Below the pieces are notes generated by a model. The model worked only from the letters and a program-made list of their open reading frames with translations, was not told where the DNA came from and ran no database searches. A stretch of DNA of 64,000 nt from Leptobrachium leishanense (lineage: Eukaryota; Chordata; Amphibia; Anura; Megophryidae), in NCBI GenBank assembly GCA_009667805.1, contig CM019072.1, positions 34,465,519 to 34,529,518 on the forward strand, in the 5' to 3' direction. This document shows, one piece after another, positions 45,423-56,941 of this stretch. Position 1 is the first letter of the stretch. Every line of letters begins with the position of its first letter. The position numbers and the translations under genes were made by a program.

Positions 45423-46069
45423 TGCACTGTCTATATTTTAATTATTTAGGTTCAATTATTTATATTTGTAAAAGTCCCAGGACATACTTGAAAACAAGAA
45501 AAAAACAAATATATCCTTTATGGTAAAATACAAAAAAAATATAATTTTTTTTGAAAATATATTAAATAAATTCATTCTGATTAAATTATTTATATATTGT
45601 AAATATAATATATTATATTATTGTCTATTTATTGTAAATATATTAAATCCAATTTAAATTCTTAATTGTAAATATATTATTGTCTATTTATTGTAAATTT
45701 AATTCAGCTTAAATTTCTTACCATATGCAGTCTGCAAAACTCATAACTATCTTCCATCTTCTTCACCCATTTAAAGGTGCAGTGGCACTAGTAACTATTT
45801 TTTCAAAACTGTGAAAGGAAGAAGTATTTCCAGATTAATAAGCAGAAATTATTATTTTGAATGATGGTTTTGGCATAAGGTAAATAATAAATATATTGAG
45901 CCACTCACCTGGGTGAAGGTTTCATCATAATCTGAGTGGTGTTTCTGGTGTGGGCCTACTCTTCATCAATACAAACTTTTAAAAATCTTAATCTATCGTT
46001 AAAAATTAAAAATAAAAAACCAACAGGGATTTATGAACTTCTACTAACTAAACTTGTGTGCTTGCATTT
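45423..46069. other. AT-rich spacer, no gene
   Basis: Contains short duplicated TATTGTCTATTTATTGTAAAT blocks (45590-45720). It probably includes the 3' flank of the hAT element to the right. No terminus could be defined. Confidence 0.5.
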
Positions 46070-47522
46070 CTAGATTGAATCAAAACCTAGGGCCGGGTAT
46101 CCCAGCTTCGGCAAGTTCACCTTCAGAATTGTCATTTGCTCTAACAGCTGGGGTGATAATTGGGAGCGCTGAGGGCACAGAATATTCCCCGTAATGGAGA
46201 AAATCTGCTCACTTTGTACAGTGGTTGGTGGACAAGAAAGGAGCTCCATGGCTACCTCTGCAAACGTAGGCCACACACCTCTCTTGTTCTCCCAAAACTG
46301 AAAAGGGTCTGTATTGGGTTCCAAAGGAGACTCAGCAAGGTATGCCGTAACAAATGTCTTAGGGCCAACTCCGTATCCTGACCCATAACTCGTGTACATT
46401 TTTGTAAAAAATACAGGTCTGGGAACGCTGCTCTGAGCAGCAGCACTGGTCCTCTCACATCTGGGTGTGTCACTGTATCTTATCTATGAGTGTTTGCTGT
46501 TAAAATGAAAGGGAATCGTCATGGAGTGCAGACTTTCCTTTAAAAGTAGGGTTGCAAATTGTGGCCAGCATATACTCTGGACAAGGGGCAATGTGCTGTC
46601 TTATTCGGTACTCCAGCTGTTCATAGAGTCTGGTCAGAAGGACAGTGAAATCGGCATGTGGAGGTTTACCGCCAGGCAACTCTTCTCTGTTGGACAGAAA
46701 GTCATCCATAGAGTCACGGAGTTGGTAGAATACGGGTATGATTTCAGACAAGCTAGCACTCGCTTTGCTCAAGTGTTCTGTAGCTAATCGGAAAGACTTC
46801 AGGACTTCCACTGCCTGTTCCATCACGGCCCAGTCATCCCTGCTTAGTGGGCTGCTAATGCCAATGGAATGTTTGTACGCCATTGCGTGGATTGCTTTTT
46901 GCTGTTCGAGAATCCTTTCCAGCATGTCTAATGTGGAGTTCCACCTTGTTGCCACATCTTGTTTTAACCGGTGTGATGGGAGTCCTGCCCTTTTCTGCTC
47001 CTGCCTAAGGAGCTGGCTAGCTCTTGCGCTGTGGTGGAAATGACCAGCAATTTTTCTGCACGATTCAACAAGTGTAGACCTTCCTCCACTAATACTCTCA
47101 TCGAGTGCCTTTGTCACCACTAGATGCAGGATGTGAGCTGCGCACCGCACACCCACAAATCTTCCATCCCGGAGACCCCTTATGTTGGTTCCACCATCGG
47201 TTACTACAAAACCCATTTGAGCTTGTGTACCAGACTCAGGGGTCAAGTCCTGGGAAAAAAAGTGAGGGAACTCACCCACGAATTCCACAACCCCCATTAC
47301 CTGAAGAAAATATATATATATATATCACGAGTATAGCAGTGTGTGCCGGTGATACCATTTTTATTGGGTTAACTTTACATTTAAAAGACAAGCTTTCAAG
47401 AGTGTAAACTGGAAACTATACTGATCAGTGAAAGGTATCACTACGTACAGGTATACTCGTGATTGTGGCAACTGGACTAACGCGTTTTATATATAATCTA
47501 TCTATATCTATATCTATATCTA

Positions 47523-47557
<35 letters not shown>

Positions 47558-47575
47558 ATATATATATATATATCC

Positions 47576-48280
47576 AGGCACAGACCCCCAGAATAATATA
47601 CACAACACTGAGCCCCCAGAATAATATACACAGCGCTGAGCCCCCAGAATAATATACACAGCACTGAGCCCCAAGAATAATATACACAACACTGAACCCC
47701 CAGAATAACATACACAGCGCTGAGCCCCCAGAATAATATACACAGCGCTGAGCCCCCAGAATAATATACACAGCACTGAGCCCCCAGAATAATATACACA
47801 ACACTGAACCCCCAGAATAACATACACAGCGCTGAGCCCCCAGAATAATATACACAGCGCTGAGCCCCCAGAATAATATACACAGCACTGAGCCCCCAGA
47901 ATAATATACACAGCACTGAACCCCCAGAATAATATACACAGCACTGAACCCCAAGAATAATATACACAACACTGAGCCTCCAGGATAACATACACAGCAC
48001 TGAGCCCCCAGAATAATATACACAGCACTGAGCCTCCAGGATAATATACACAGCACTGAGCCCCCAGAATAACATACACAGCACTGAGCCCCCAGAATAA
48101 TATACACAGCACTGAGCCTCCAGGATAATATACACAGCACTGAACCCCAAGAATAATATACACAGCACTGAGTCCCCAGAATAATATACACAGCACTGAA
48201 CCCCAAGAAAATATACACAGCACTGAACCCCAAGAATAATATACACAGCAATGAGCCCCCAGAATAATATACACAGCACT
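47576..48280 (+). repeat. 28-bp minisatellite, about 25 units
   Basis: Unit AATAATATACACAGCACTGA plus GCCCCCAG. Because 28 is not divisible by three, three antisense frames stay open with an 84-bp (28-residue) super-period. The long minus-strand frames here (up to ~310 codons) are artefacts of the repeat. Confidence 0.93.
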
Positions 48281-49030
48281 GGTTATATGGATATATTTTC
48301 CCCAGTTCACATGGATATAATTGCCCCAGCTCATATGGGTATATATTGCCCCAGCTCTCATGGATAATGCCCCCCCAGCTCTCATGGATAATGCCCCGCG
48401 GTCTCATGGATATGCCCCCAGGTCTCATGGATATGCCCCCAGGTCTCATGGATATGCCCCAGGTCTCATGGATATTGCCCCCAGGTCTCATGGATATTGC
48501 CCCCAGGTCTCATGGATAATGCCCCCAGGTCTCATGGATACTGCCCCCAGGTCTCATGGATACTGCCCCCCAGGTCTCATGGATACTGGCCACAGCTCTC
48601 ATGGATATGCCCCAGCTCTCATGGATATGCCCCCCCAGGTCTCATGGATATGCCCCCCCAGGTCTCATGGATATTGCCCCCCCCAGGTCTCATGGATATT
48701 GCCCTCCCAGGTCTCATGGATATGCCCCCCCAGGTCTCATGGATATTGCCCCCCCAGGTCTCATGGATATGCCCCCCCAGGTCTCATGGATAAGCCCCCC
48801 CATGTCTCATGGATATTGCCCCCCAGGTCTCATGGATAGTGCCCCCAGGTCTCATGGATAGTGCCCCCCCAGGTCTCATGGATAGTGCCCCCCCAGGTCT
48901 CATGGATACTGCCCCCAGGTCTCATGGATACTGCCCCCCCCAGGTCTCATGGATAGTGCCCCCCCAGGTCTCATGGATAGTGCCCCCCCAGGTCTCATGG
49001 ATGGTGCCCCCCCAGGTCTCATGGATACTG
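48281..49030 (+). repeat. About 21-bp minisatellite (CTCATGGATATTGCCCCCAG type)
   Basis: The first units read CACATGGATATAATTGCCCC and later ones TCTCATGGATATTGCCCCC, with C-tract length changes. The core is homologous, on the opposite strand, to the array in element N3 (55905-56705). Confidence 0.9.
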
Positions 49031-49857
49031 TCCCCAGCCCAGCTCACCTTTGCTGCTCCTCTGCCAGCGGCCGCGTGCTTCCTGCTTCAGCAGCCGCTGA
49101 CAGGAAGTGCAGCCGCTCGCCTGGGATCTATGAAACAGCCAGGCGAGCGGCTCCACCTCCTGTCACCAGCCGTTGTAACAGGAAGCACGCGGCCGCCGGC
49201 AATGTGCGGCGGCGGCGTTCGGGCTCGGGCCACAGCGGGAACGCTGCATTCCCCTTAGCGTTCCCGCTGTGGGAGAAGTGCGGGAACGCCGTTCCTGCGC
49301 GTTCCCGCTCGACTCGAGCCCTGACCAGACTGCTCCCCTAGCCACTGTGCCATCATGTTCTTCAGTGCATGTAAGATGTTCTCTGCGGTGTGTTGCTGAT
49401 CCATCACCTCAGCGTGGAGGAGGAAGGAATGTAATGCTGTCTTCTTTTCTGTATCATCGGCACAAGGCCGAGCACTTTTTTTTTTTGCCCCTGAACTTGT
49501 TACTGCTGACTGCTTTTGCTCGGGCACATTGGGCTGCGACTGCCACCAATGTCCAGTCAAGGACAGAAAGGCATGCTGGCTATTTGGAGCAGTCCATAGA
49601 TCTGTGGTGAAGTGCACTGATCGTCCAGCAGCCTTTCCCAGCTCCTCCTTCAAAACTCCAACGCAGGACCGGTACATAGCGGGCACTACAGATCGACTAA
49701 ATGTAGTGCGTGAAGGCACTTTATATTGGGGGAGAGAGCCTGCATGAGGCGCTTGAAAGAATCACCGCCTATCAAATTAAAAGAAGCACCCCCAACAGTT
49801 ATTAACTCTGCAATGAGTCTGGTGATTTTTCGGGTCTGCTGTTTCGATATTCCCCTG

Positions 49858-52800
49858 CAGGGCAGCCATCAGAAATGATGGGGCCCCTTACTAAACCTCA
49901 CGATGGGGCCCCCCCCAGGGCCCCCCCCCCCTCAACCTCTAACAGCTTTTCTCCCCCTTCAAAAAAAAAGGACGTAACATAGCACCACAGCAATAAAACT
50001 CCCAGTAATGTGCAGTGTGTATTAGCTTATCACAGTATCCACAGCAATAAAACTCACAGTAATGAGCGGTGTGTCTGAACATATCACAGAATCCACAGCA
50101 ATAAATCTCACAGAAACAGGCTGTGTATGATGGCCTTTGGGTCTGGGTCTGGGCCTGGGCCCTGGGACTGGGCCTTGGGGTCTGGTCCCTGAGGTCTGGG
50201 CCCTGGGGTCTAGCCTGGGCCCTGGTCTCTGGGTCTGGTCCCTGGGGTCTGGGTCCTAGGGTCTGGGCCCTGGGTCTAGGCCTTGGGGTCTGGGCCCTAG
50301 GGTCTGGGTCTTGGGGTCTGGGCCCTGGGTATGGGGTCTGGGCCCTGGGTCTGTATTTGGGCTTTGGGGTCTGGGCCCTGGGTCTGGGCCCTGGGTTTGG
50401 GCCCTGGGTTTGGGCCTAGGGGTCTGGGCCCTGGGTCTGGGTCTGGGCCCAGGGGTCTGGGCCTAGGGGTCTGGGCCCAGGGGTCTGGGCCCTGGGTTTG
50501 GGCCCTAGGGTCTGGGGTCTGGGCCCTGGGGTCTGGCCCTAGGGTCTGGGCCCTGGGTCTGGGCCTTAGGGTTTGGGCCTAGGGGTCTGGGCCCAGGGTC
50601 TGGGCCTAGGGGGTCTGGGCCCAGGGTCTGGGCCTTGGGTCCTGGGTTTGGGCCTAGGGGTCTGGGCCCTGGGTCTGGGCCCTGGGGGTCTGGGCCCAGG
50701 GGGTCTGGGCCTTGGGGTCTGGGCCCTGGGTTTGGGCCTAGGGGGTTTGGGCCCAGGGTCTGGGCCTTGGGTCCTGGGTTTGGGCCTAGGCCCTGGGTCT
50801 GGGCCTTGGGTCCTGGGTTTGGGCCTAGGGGTCTGGGCCCTGGGTTTGGGCCTAGGGGGTCTGGGCCCTGGGTTTGGGCCTAGGGGTCTGGGCCCTGGGT
50901 CTGGGCCCTGGGTCTGGGCCTTGGGTCTGGGCCTTAGGGTTTGGGCCCAGGGGTCTGGGCCTTGGGTCCTGGGTTTGGGCCTAGGGGTCTGGGCCCTGGG
51001 TCTGGGCCCAGGGGGTCTGGGCCTAGGGGTCTGGGCCCTGGGTCTGGGCCCAGGGGGTCTGGGCCCAGGGTCTGGGCCCTAGTGTCTGGGCCCTGGGTCT
51101 GGGCCCAGGGTCTGGGCTTAGGGGTCTGGGCCTGGGTCTGGGCCCTGGGTTTGGGCCTAGTGGGTCTGGGCCCTGGGTCTGGGCCTTGGGTCCTGGGTTT
51201 GGGCCTAGGGGTCTGGGCCCTGGGTCTGGGCCTTGGTCCTGGGTTTGGGCCTAGGGGTCTGGGCCCTGGGTTTGGGCCTAGGGGTCTGGGCCCTGGGTCT
51301 GGGCCTAGGGGTCTGGGCCCAGGGGGTCTGGGTCTTGGGTCCTGGGTTTGGGCCTAGGGGTCTGGGCCCTGGGTCTGGGCCTTGGGTCCTGGGTTTGGGC
51401 CTAGGGGTCTGGGCCCTGGGTTTGGGCCTAGGGGTCTGGGCCCAGGGGGTCTGGGCCCAGGGTCTGGGCCCTAGTGTCTGGGCCCTGGGTCTGGGCCTTG
51501 GGGTCTGGGCCCTGGGTTTTGGCTTTGGGCTTAGGGGTCTGGGCCCTGGGTCTGGGCCCAGGGTCTGGGCCTAGGGGGTCTGGGCCCAGGGTCTGGGCCC
51601 AGGGTCCTGGGTTTGGGCCTAGGGGGTCTGGCCCTGGGTTTGGGCCTAGGGGGTCTGGGCCCTGGGCCCTAGTGTCTGGGCCCTAGTGTCTGGGCCCTGG
51701 GTCTGGGGTCTGGACCCTAGGGTCTGGGCCCTGGGTCTGTATTTGGGCTTTGGGGTCTGGCCTTGGGTCTGGGCCCAGGGTTTGGGCCTAGGGGGTCTGG
51801 CCCTGGGTCTGGGGTTGGGCCTAGGGGTCTGGGCCCTGGGTCTGGGCCTGGGTCTGGGCCCTGGGTTTGGGCCTAGGGGTCTGGGCCTGGGTCTTAGGGT
51901 CTGGGCCCTAGGGTCTGGGCCCTGGGTTTGGGCCTAGGGTCTGGGCCCTGGGCCCTAGTGTCTGGGCCCTGGGTCTGGACCCTAGGGTCTGGGCCCTGGG
52001 TCTGTATTTGGGCTTTGGGGTCTGGGCCAGGGTTTGGGCCTAGGGGTCTGGGCCCTGGGTCTGGGCCTAGGGGTCTGGGCCCTGGGTTGGGCCTAGGGGT
52101 CTGGGCCCTGGGTCTTAGGGTCTGGGCCCTAGGGTCTGGGCCCTGGGTTTGGGCCTAGGGGGTCTGGGCCTTAGGGTTTGGGCCTAGGGGGTCTGGGCCC
52201 AGGGTCTGGGCCTTGGGTCCTGGGTTTGGGCCTAGGGGTCTGGGCCCTGGGTCTGGGCCTAGGGGTCTGGGCCCTGGGTCTGGGCCCTGGTTTGGGCCTA
52301 GGGGTCTGGGCCCTGGGTCTTAGGGTCTGGGCCCTAGGGTCTGGGCCCTAGGGTCTGGGCCCTGGGTTTGGGCCTAGGGGGTCTGGGCCCTGGGTCTGGG
52401 CCTTAGGGTTTGGGCCTAGGGGGTCTGGGCCCAGGGTCTGGGCCTTGGGTCCTGGGTTTGGGCCTAGGGGTCTGGGCCCTAGGTCTGAGCCTAGGGGTCT
52501 GGGTCCTGGGTTTGGGCCTAGGGGTCTGGGCCCTGGGTCTTAGGGTCTGGGCCCTGGCTCACCACTCGCTGTCTTCTATCTTCTTTTCTTCTGTCTTCAG
52601 CTCTTCTTTTCTTCACCTTTTCTTTAATCTTCTTCTCTTCTTTTCTTCAGATCTTCCTGGTCCCTCCAGCTCCGGCGCGCAGCTTCACTGAGTGGAGGGG
52701 CGGAGCCAAAGCAACGTGCTTGGGAGGCCCCTCACACGCTGCTTGGCCCCGCCCAGCCAGGAAGTGAAGCTGCCAGGAGCCGGAGGAGACACAGTGTCTC

Positions 52801-53001
52801 AGTCTCCTCCGGCTCCTGCAGCAGCAGCAGCGACACAGCTCCGGATTCGGACTCATCGAGTCCGATACCGGAGCTGTTAAAGGGCGACGCCGCTGCCGTC
52901 GGGGGCCCGGGATCCTCCCCCCAGGCCCCAGCGGCCCGGGCCCCCACCGGGCCCGGGCCCCTTACGGCAGTATTGGGCGTAATGCCCTGATGGCGGCCCT
53001 G
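49858..53001. mobile_element. Non-autonomous hAT element N2 with a G-rich minisatellite
   Basis: Ends CAGGGCAGCCATCAG and, inverted at the right, CAGGGCCGCCATCAG. The 8-bp TTCCCCTG is duplicated (49850-49857, 53002-53009). The middle is a 2.4-kb GGGTCTGGGCCCT array (50130-52560). The right 400 bp is GC-rich with an inverted CTCCGGCTCCTG and a CGGACTCATCGAGTCCG palindrome. Non-coding. Confidence 0.93.
50130..52560 (+). repeat. G-rich minisatellite, GGGTCTGGGCCCT type
   Basis: About 190 short units of 12-14 bp (GGGTCTGGGCCCT, GGGTTTGGGCCTAG, GGGGTCTGGGCC) form higher-order blocks. The + strand has GGG runs every 5-7 bases, suited to G-quadruplex folding. Long Gly/Leu/Pro/Trp frames are repeat artefacts. 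Confidence 0.93.
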
Positions 53002-53731
53002 TTCCCCTGGGCTGAAACCCACCAAATTGCTCCATAGTGGGCTGTGTGGAGGATGGCTGTTTGCTCAGACTTTTACCAGCTGCTGCTGAAGTGGTGTGTG
53101 TGTGACACTGGTGGTGGGAGTAGAAGTAGATTCCCTAGTAGTGCTAGCACTGCTAGGTGGCAGTGCCGGTAGAAGAGAACCTTTTACTAAACCTAGCAGC
53201 ACTGCCTTGTGGTGGGTTTTCATGTGTGAGTTCATGCCAGTGGTAGTGAGTTTGCTTGTCTGTTGACCATGGCTGACCCATGTTCTGCACATATGACATT
53301 TGGCTGTACGTTTATCTGCACTTTCAGTAAAATACTGCCACGCTTTCGACCGACGGCGGCCACTTGTTGCTGGTGAAGGTTCTTGTTTAGAGCCACATTC
53401 TTTATCCAATTCCACACGCTGAACCTGGCCTGTGCATTGTGATGTAATAGTAGCAGTACATTCAGTTTCTCCATGTTGTAACCCATGTTTATTGTTTTTA
53501 AAAAAAATTGGGATAGTGGAGTGAGGGGCTCCTCCTACTGGTGTGGTGGTACTAGTGGCACTGGTGACGGGAGCACAAATTTTGATATTGGTACTAATAA
53601 TTTCTACTTGGGACAGAGAGACAGGTGACACTGGTGATGCCGACGACTTTTCATGGGAAAACAAACTTGGGGAACAATCATGTGTACTATGGTAAGGGGA
53701 GAGGGAACCTTGAAAAGGAGTATAAGGCTGT

Positions 53732-54626
53732 CAGGGTAATTCAAAGAGATTCGAAAAGTCACCACACATTCGGTGACTTTTTGTTCTCTTCAATTCGGTT
53801 CGTTTTGCCGATCCGATTTCGGTGACCCTGCGGTGTATTCAGGAAGCACCACAGGGTCCCCGAATTGCAGGGGAAGGCTACCGCAAACCCGACGAAAACG
53901 AACCGCAAAACCCACCGAATGCACGCCGAAAACCCCCCAAAACATCTGGATTAAATCCGTCGAAAAACCAGAGCAGGAGCCGATCACACGCAGTGAAGCA
54001 GCTGAGACCGCAGACGAGGCAGTGAATAAATTAGCAAAACAGTTTGTGTGAATGTTTGAAAATGAAACGCTGTTTGCAAAGAAACTACTGAGAGAAAATG
54101 TCTGAAATTTACATATGAGGTCCAGGGAATGATAATAAAAAGGGCTGTTACAGAAAAAATAAGTAAACTTAAAAAAAAAAAAAAAATCAGACTTTTAAAA
54201 AAATTTTTTTTTCAGAAAAATGCTTAAGATATCCTAAACATCTATAAATAAAGAGACTCTTTACTGCAGAATTTTATAATGAACGGTTTATTAGATATTG
54301 AATTAAAACGGGAATATTTTTAACATTGAAGTCTATGGGATTCTCCTGAATAAACTTGCCGAATTAAACCACTGAATGGCAGGGCATTAGGGGAACCTTT
54401 CACTGCTGGTTTGTGTTCTCTGAATAGCCGAAGCAGTGCATTTTCATGGGGATTTCACTGCCCTCGAACAGGCACCGAACGGGCACCGTATGTTCAGGCA
54501 ATTCGCTAAGATTTGGCGAATTGCCTGCTCTCTGGATAGCCGAATGGCCAGGAAAGGTAACCGAATGCTGATTTTCAGTGTTCGGTTACCTTTCTCAAGC
54601 AATTCGGAGCTCTTTGAATAACCCTG
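53732..54626. mobile_element. Long Harbinger-like element, copy 2 (895 bp, inverted)
   Basis: Ends CAGGGTAATTCAAAGAG and CTCTTTGAATAACCCTG; TGT is duplicated at 53729-53731 and 54627-54629. Opposite orientation to copies 1 and 3. Inserted in the hAT transposase frame. Confidence 0.9.
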
Positions 54627-54656
54627 TGTAAATTTTCTTGCTCTTTTTCTATTATA

Positions 54657-55419
54657 CATGGTTATTCAAAGAGCTCCGAATTGCTTGAGAAAGGTAACCG
54701 AATGCTGAAAATCAGCGTTCGGTTACCTTTCCTGGCCATTCGGCTATCCAGAGAGCAGGCAATTCGCTAAATCCTGGCAAATTGCCTGAACATACGGTGC
54801 CTGTTCGGTGCCTGTTCGAGTGAAATCCCCATGAAAAAGCACTGCTTCGGCTATTCAGAGAACACAAACCAGCAGTGAAAGGTTCCCCTAATGCCCTGCC
54901 ATTCGGTGGTTTAATTCGGCAAGATATTTTAAGCATTTTTCAGAATTATTTTTTTTAAAAGTTAGATTTTTTTTTTTTTTAAGTTTACTTATTTTGTCTG
55001 TAACAGCCCTTTTTATTATCATTCCCTGGACCTCATATGTAAATTTCAGACATTTTCGCTCAGTAGTTTCTTTGCAAACAGCGTTTCATTTTCAAACATT
55101 CACACAAACTGTTTTGCTAATTTATTCACTGCCGCGTCTGAGGTCTCAGCTGCTTCGCTTTGTGTGATCGGCTCCTGCTCGGGTTTTTCGACGGATTAAT
55201 CCAGATGGTTTTGGGGGTTTTTTGGCGTGCATTCGGTGGATTTTGCGGTTAGTTTTCGTCAGGTTTGCGGCAGCTTTTCCCTGCAATTCGGGGACCCTGT
55301 GGTGCTTGCTGAATACACCGCAGGGTCGCCGAAATGGGATCGGCAAAAGGAACCGAATTGAAGAGAACGAAAAGTCATCGAATGTGCGGTGACTTTTCGA
55401 ATCTCTTTGAATTACCCTG
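54657..55419. mobile_element. Long Harbinger-like element, copy 3 (763 bp)
   Basis: Ends CATGGTTATTCAAAGAG and CTCTTTGAATTACCCTG; ATA is duplicated at 54654-54656 and 55420-55422. It lacks ~130 bp of interior present in copy 2 (about 54221-54352). It sits 30 bp from copy 2, head to head, forming a large inverted repeat. Confidence 0.9.
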
Positions 55420-55454
55420 ATAGTCTTTGTGTGAAGATAAAAATTCATCACCAG

Positions 55455-56941
55455 CAGTGGCGTAGCGTGGGGAGGGGGCTGGGGGGGCCGTGGCCCTGGG
55501 TGCAGTTTTCTTAGGGGCGCATAATTTCAAAAGAAATTTGCGCCCCTAAAAGCTCAGGCCCGGACTGACCCGCCGGGCCCTCGGGCGCCGCCCAAGGGCC
55601 CGCGGGTTGAGGGGGCCAAGATGCCGTGCAGCGGGAGTGCCCGGTCGGAGGTCCTGAACAGCGTGAAGGGGAGTGTTGAAGGGGAGGCGGCTGCGTGCAG
55701 GCGCAGGTCACGTGGTCCGGCTAGTCAGGTGGTACTGAGTCTATGTACCACCTGAATGGCCGGACCGCGTGACCTGCGCACACACGCAACGCAGCCGCCT
55801 CCCCTTCAACACTCCCCTTCACGCTGTCCAGGACCTCCGACCGGGCACTCCCGCTGCACGGCATCTGGGTCCCCAACCCCTGCTGGCATCCGGAGCTGGG
55901 GCAATATCCAGGTGAGAGCTGGCTGGGGCAAAATCCATGTGAGAGCTGGCTGGGGCAATATCCATGTGAGAGCTGACTGGGGCAATAACCATGTGAGTGC
56001 TGGGGCAATATCCATGTGAGAGCTGGCTGGGGCAATATCCAGGTGAGAGCTGGGGCAATATCCATGTGAGAGCTGGCTGGGGCAATATCCATGTGAGAGC
56101 TGGCTGGGGCAATATCCATGTGAGAGTTGGCTGGGGCAATATCCATGTGAGAGCTGGCTGGAGCAATATCCATGTGAGAGCTGGCTGGGGCAATATCCAT
56201 GTGAGAGCTGGCTGGGGCACTATCCAGATGAGAGCTGGGGCAATATCCATGTGAGAGCTGGCTGGGGAAATATCCAGATGAGAGCTGGCTGGGGCAATAT
56301 CCATGTGAGAGCTGGCTGGGGCAATATCCATGTGAGAGCTGGCTGGGGCAATATCCATGTGAGAGCTGGCTGGGGCAATATCCAGATGAGAGCTGGCTGG
56401 GGCAATATCCATGTGAGAGCTGGCTGGGGCAATATCCATGTGAGAGCTGGCTGGGGCAATATCCATGTGAGAGTTGGCTGGGGCAATATCCATGTGAGAG
56501 CTGGCTGGGGCACTATCCATGTGAGAGCTGGCTGGGGCACTATCCATGTGAGAGCTGGGGCAATATCCATGTGAGAGCTGGGGCAATATCCATGTGAGAG
56601 CTGGCTTGGGCAATATCCTTGTGAGAGCTGGCTGGGGCAATATCCATGTGAGGCTTGGGGCAATATCCATGTGAGAGCCGGCTGGGGCAATATCCATGTG
56701 AGAGTTATGCTGGAATAAAAAGACCTTTCATTTTCACAACTTCAAGTCTGCCGCTGTTTAAACCCTAGAATACCGTGTTGTTTGGCTGGAACCAGGTATC
56801 CCGAGTGGTGGTTGTATCACAGTTAAGGGGTTCAATGCCCTAATGGTGGAAGGGATCAGGGCATGATAACGTGTCCACAGGTTGGGGGGGCGCACAATTC
56901 TTGGCTGGCCCCAGGCGCTGACAACCCACGCTACGCCACTG
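55455..56941. mobile_element. Non-autonomous hAT element N3 with a 27-bp minisatellite
   Basis: Perfect 17-bp ends CAGTGGCGTAGCGTGGG, a classic hAT terminus. The 8-bp ATCACCAG is duplicated (55447-55454, 56942-56949). The left part contains an inverted pair around 55740 (GTGGTACTGAGTCTATGTACCAC). The middle is a 27-bp array, and the right part matches intron sequence at 10168-10280. Confidence 0.95.
55905..56705 (-). repeat. 27-bp minisatellite, about 30 units
   Basis: Unit GCTGGCTGGGGCAATATCCA plus TGTGAGA. The period divides by three, so 9-residue peptide repeats are open on both strands. The reverse complement core CATGGATATTGCCCCAGC is shared with the array in element N1. Confidence 0.93.

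Larger units (their letters stand above)
47237..49323. mobile_element. Non-autonomous hAT element N1 with two minisatellites
   Basis: Ends CAGGGGTCAAGTC and, inverted at the right, CAGGGCTCGAGTC. The 8-bp ACCAGACT is duplicated (47229-47236, 49324-49331). The interior holds (TA)n and (CTAT)n tracts, a 28-bp array (47576-48280), a ~21-bp array (48281-49030) and a GC-rich right part with an inverted GCGGCCGCGTGCTTCCTG. No transposase is encoded. Confidence 0.93.

Noticed and set aside
47546..48491. Three overlapping minus-strand frames of 240-313 codons rich in Cys, Tyr and Gly
   Set aside because: They are the three frames of a 28-bp minisatellite; the 84-bp super-period explains the length and the repeated peptide.
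48321..49258. Pro/His/Ser-rich + strand frames (SHGYCPPG-type repeats)
   Set aside because: Translation of the ~21-bp minisatellite in element N1, with no non-repeat domain attached.
49030..49320. CpG island or promoter
   Set aside because: The GC-rich block lies inside a non-autonomous hAT element next to its terminal repeat and contains inverted GCGGCCGCG segments; no transcript start is suggested.
50123..52691. Gly/Leu/Trp/Pro repeat proteins resembling structural proteins
   Set aside because: Pure GGGTCTGGGCCCT array; frames change with every indel and there is no start context or unique domain.
55721..56697. Long minus-strand frame of 292 codons with MDIAPASSH repeats
   Set aside because: The 27-bp minisatellite keeps a 9-residue period open in several frames on both strands.
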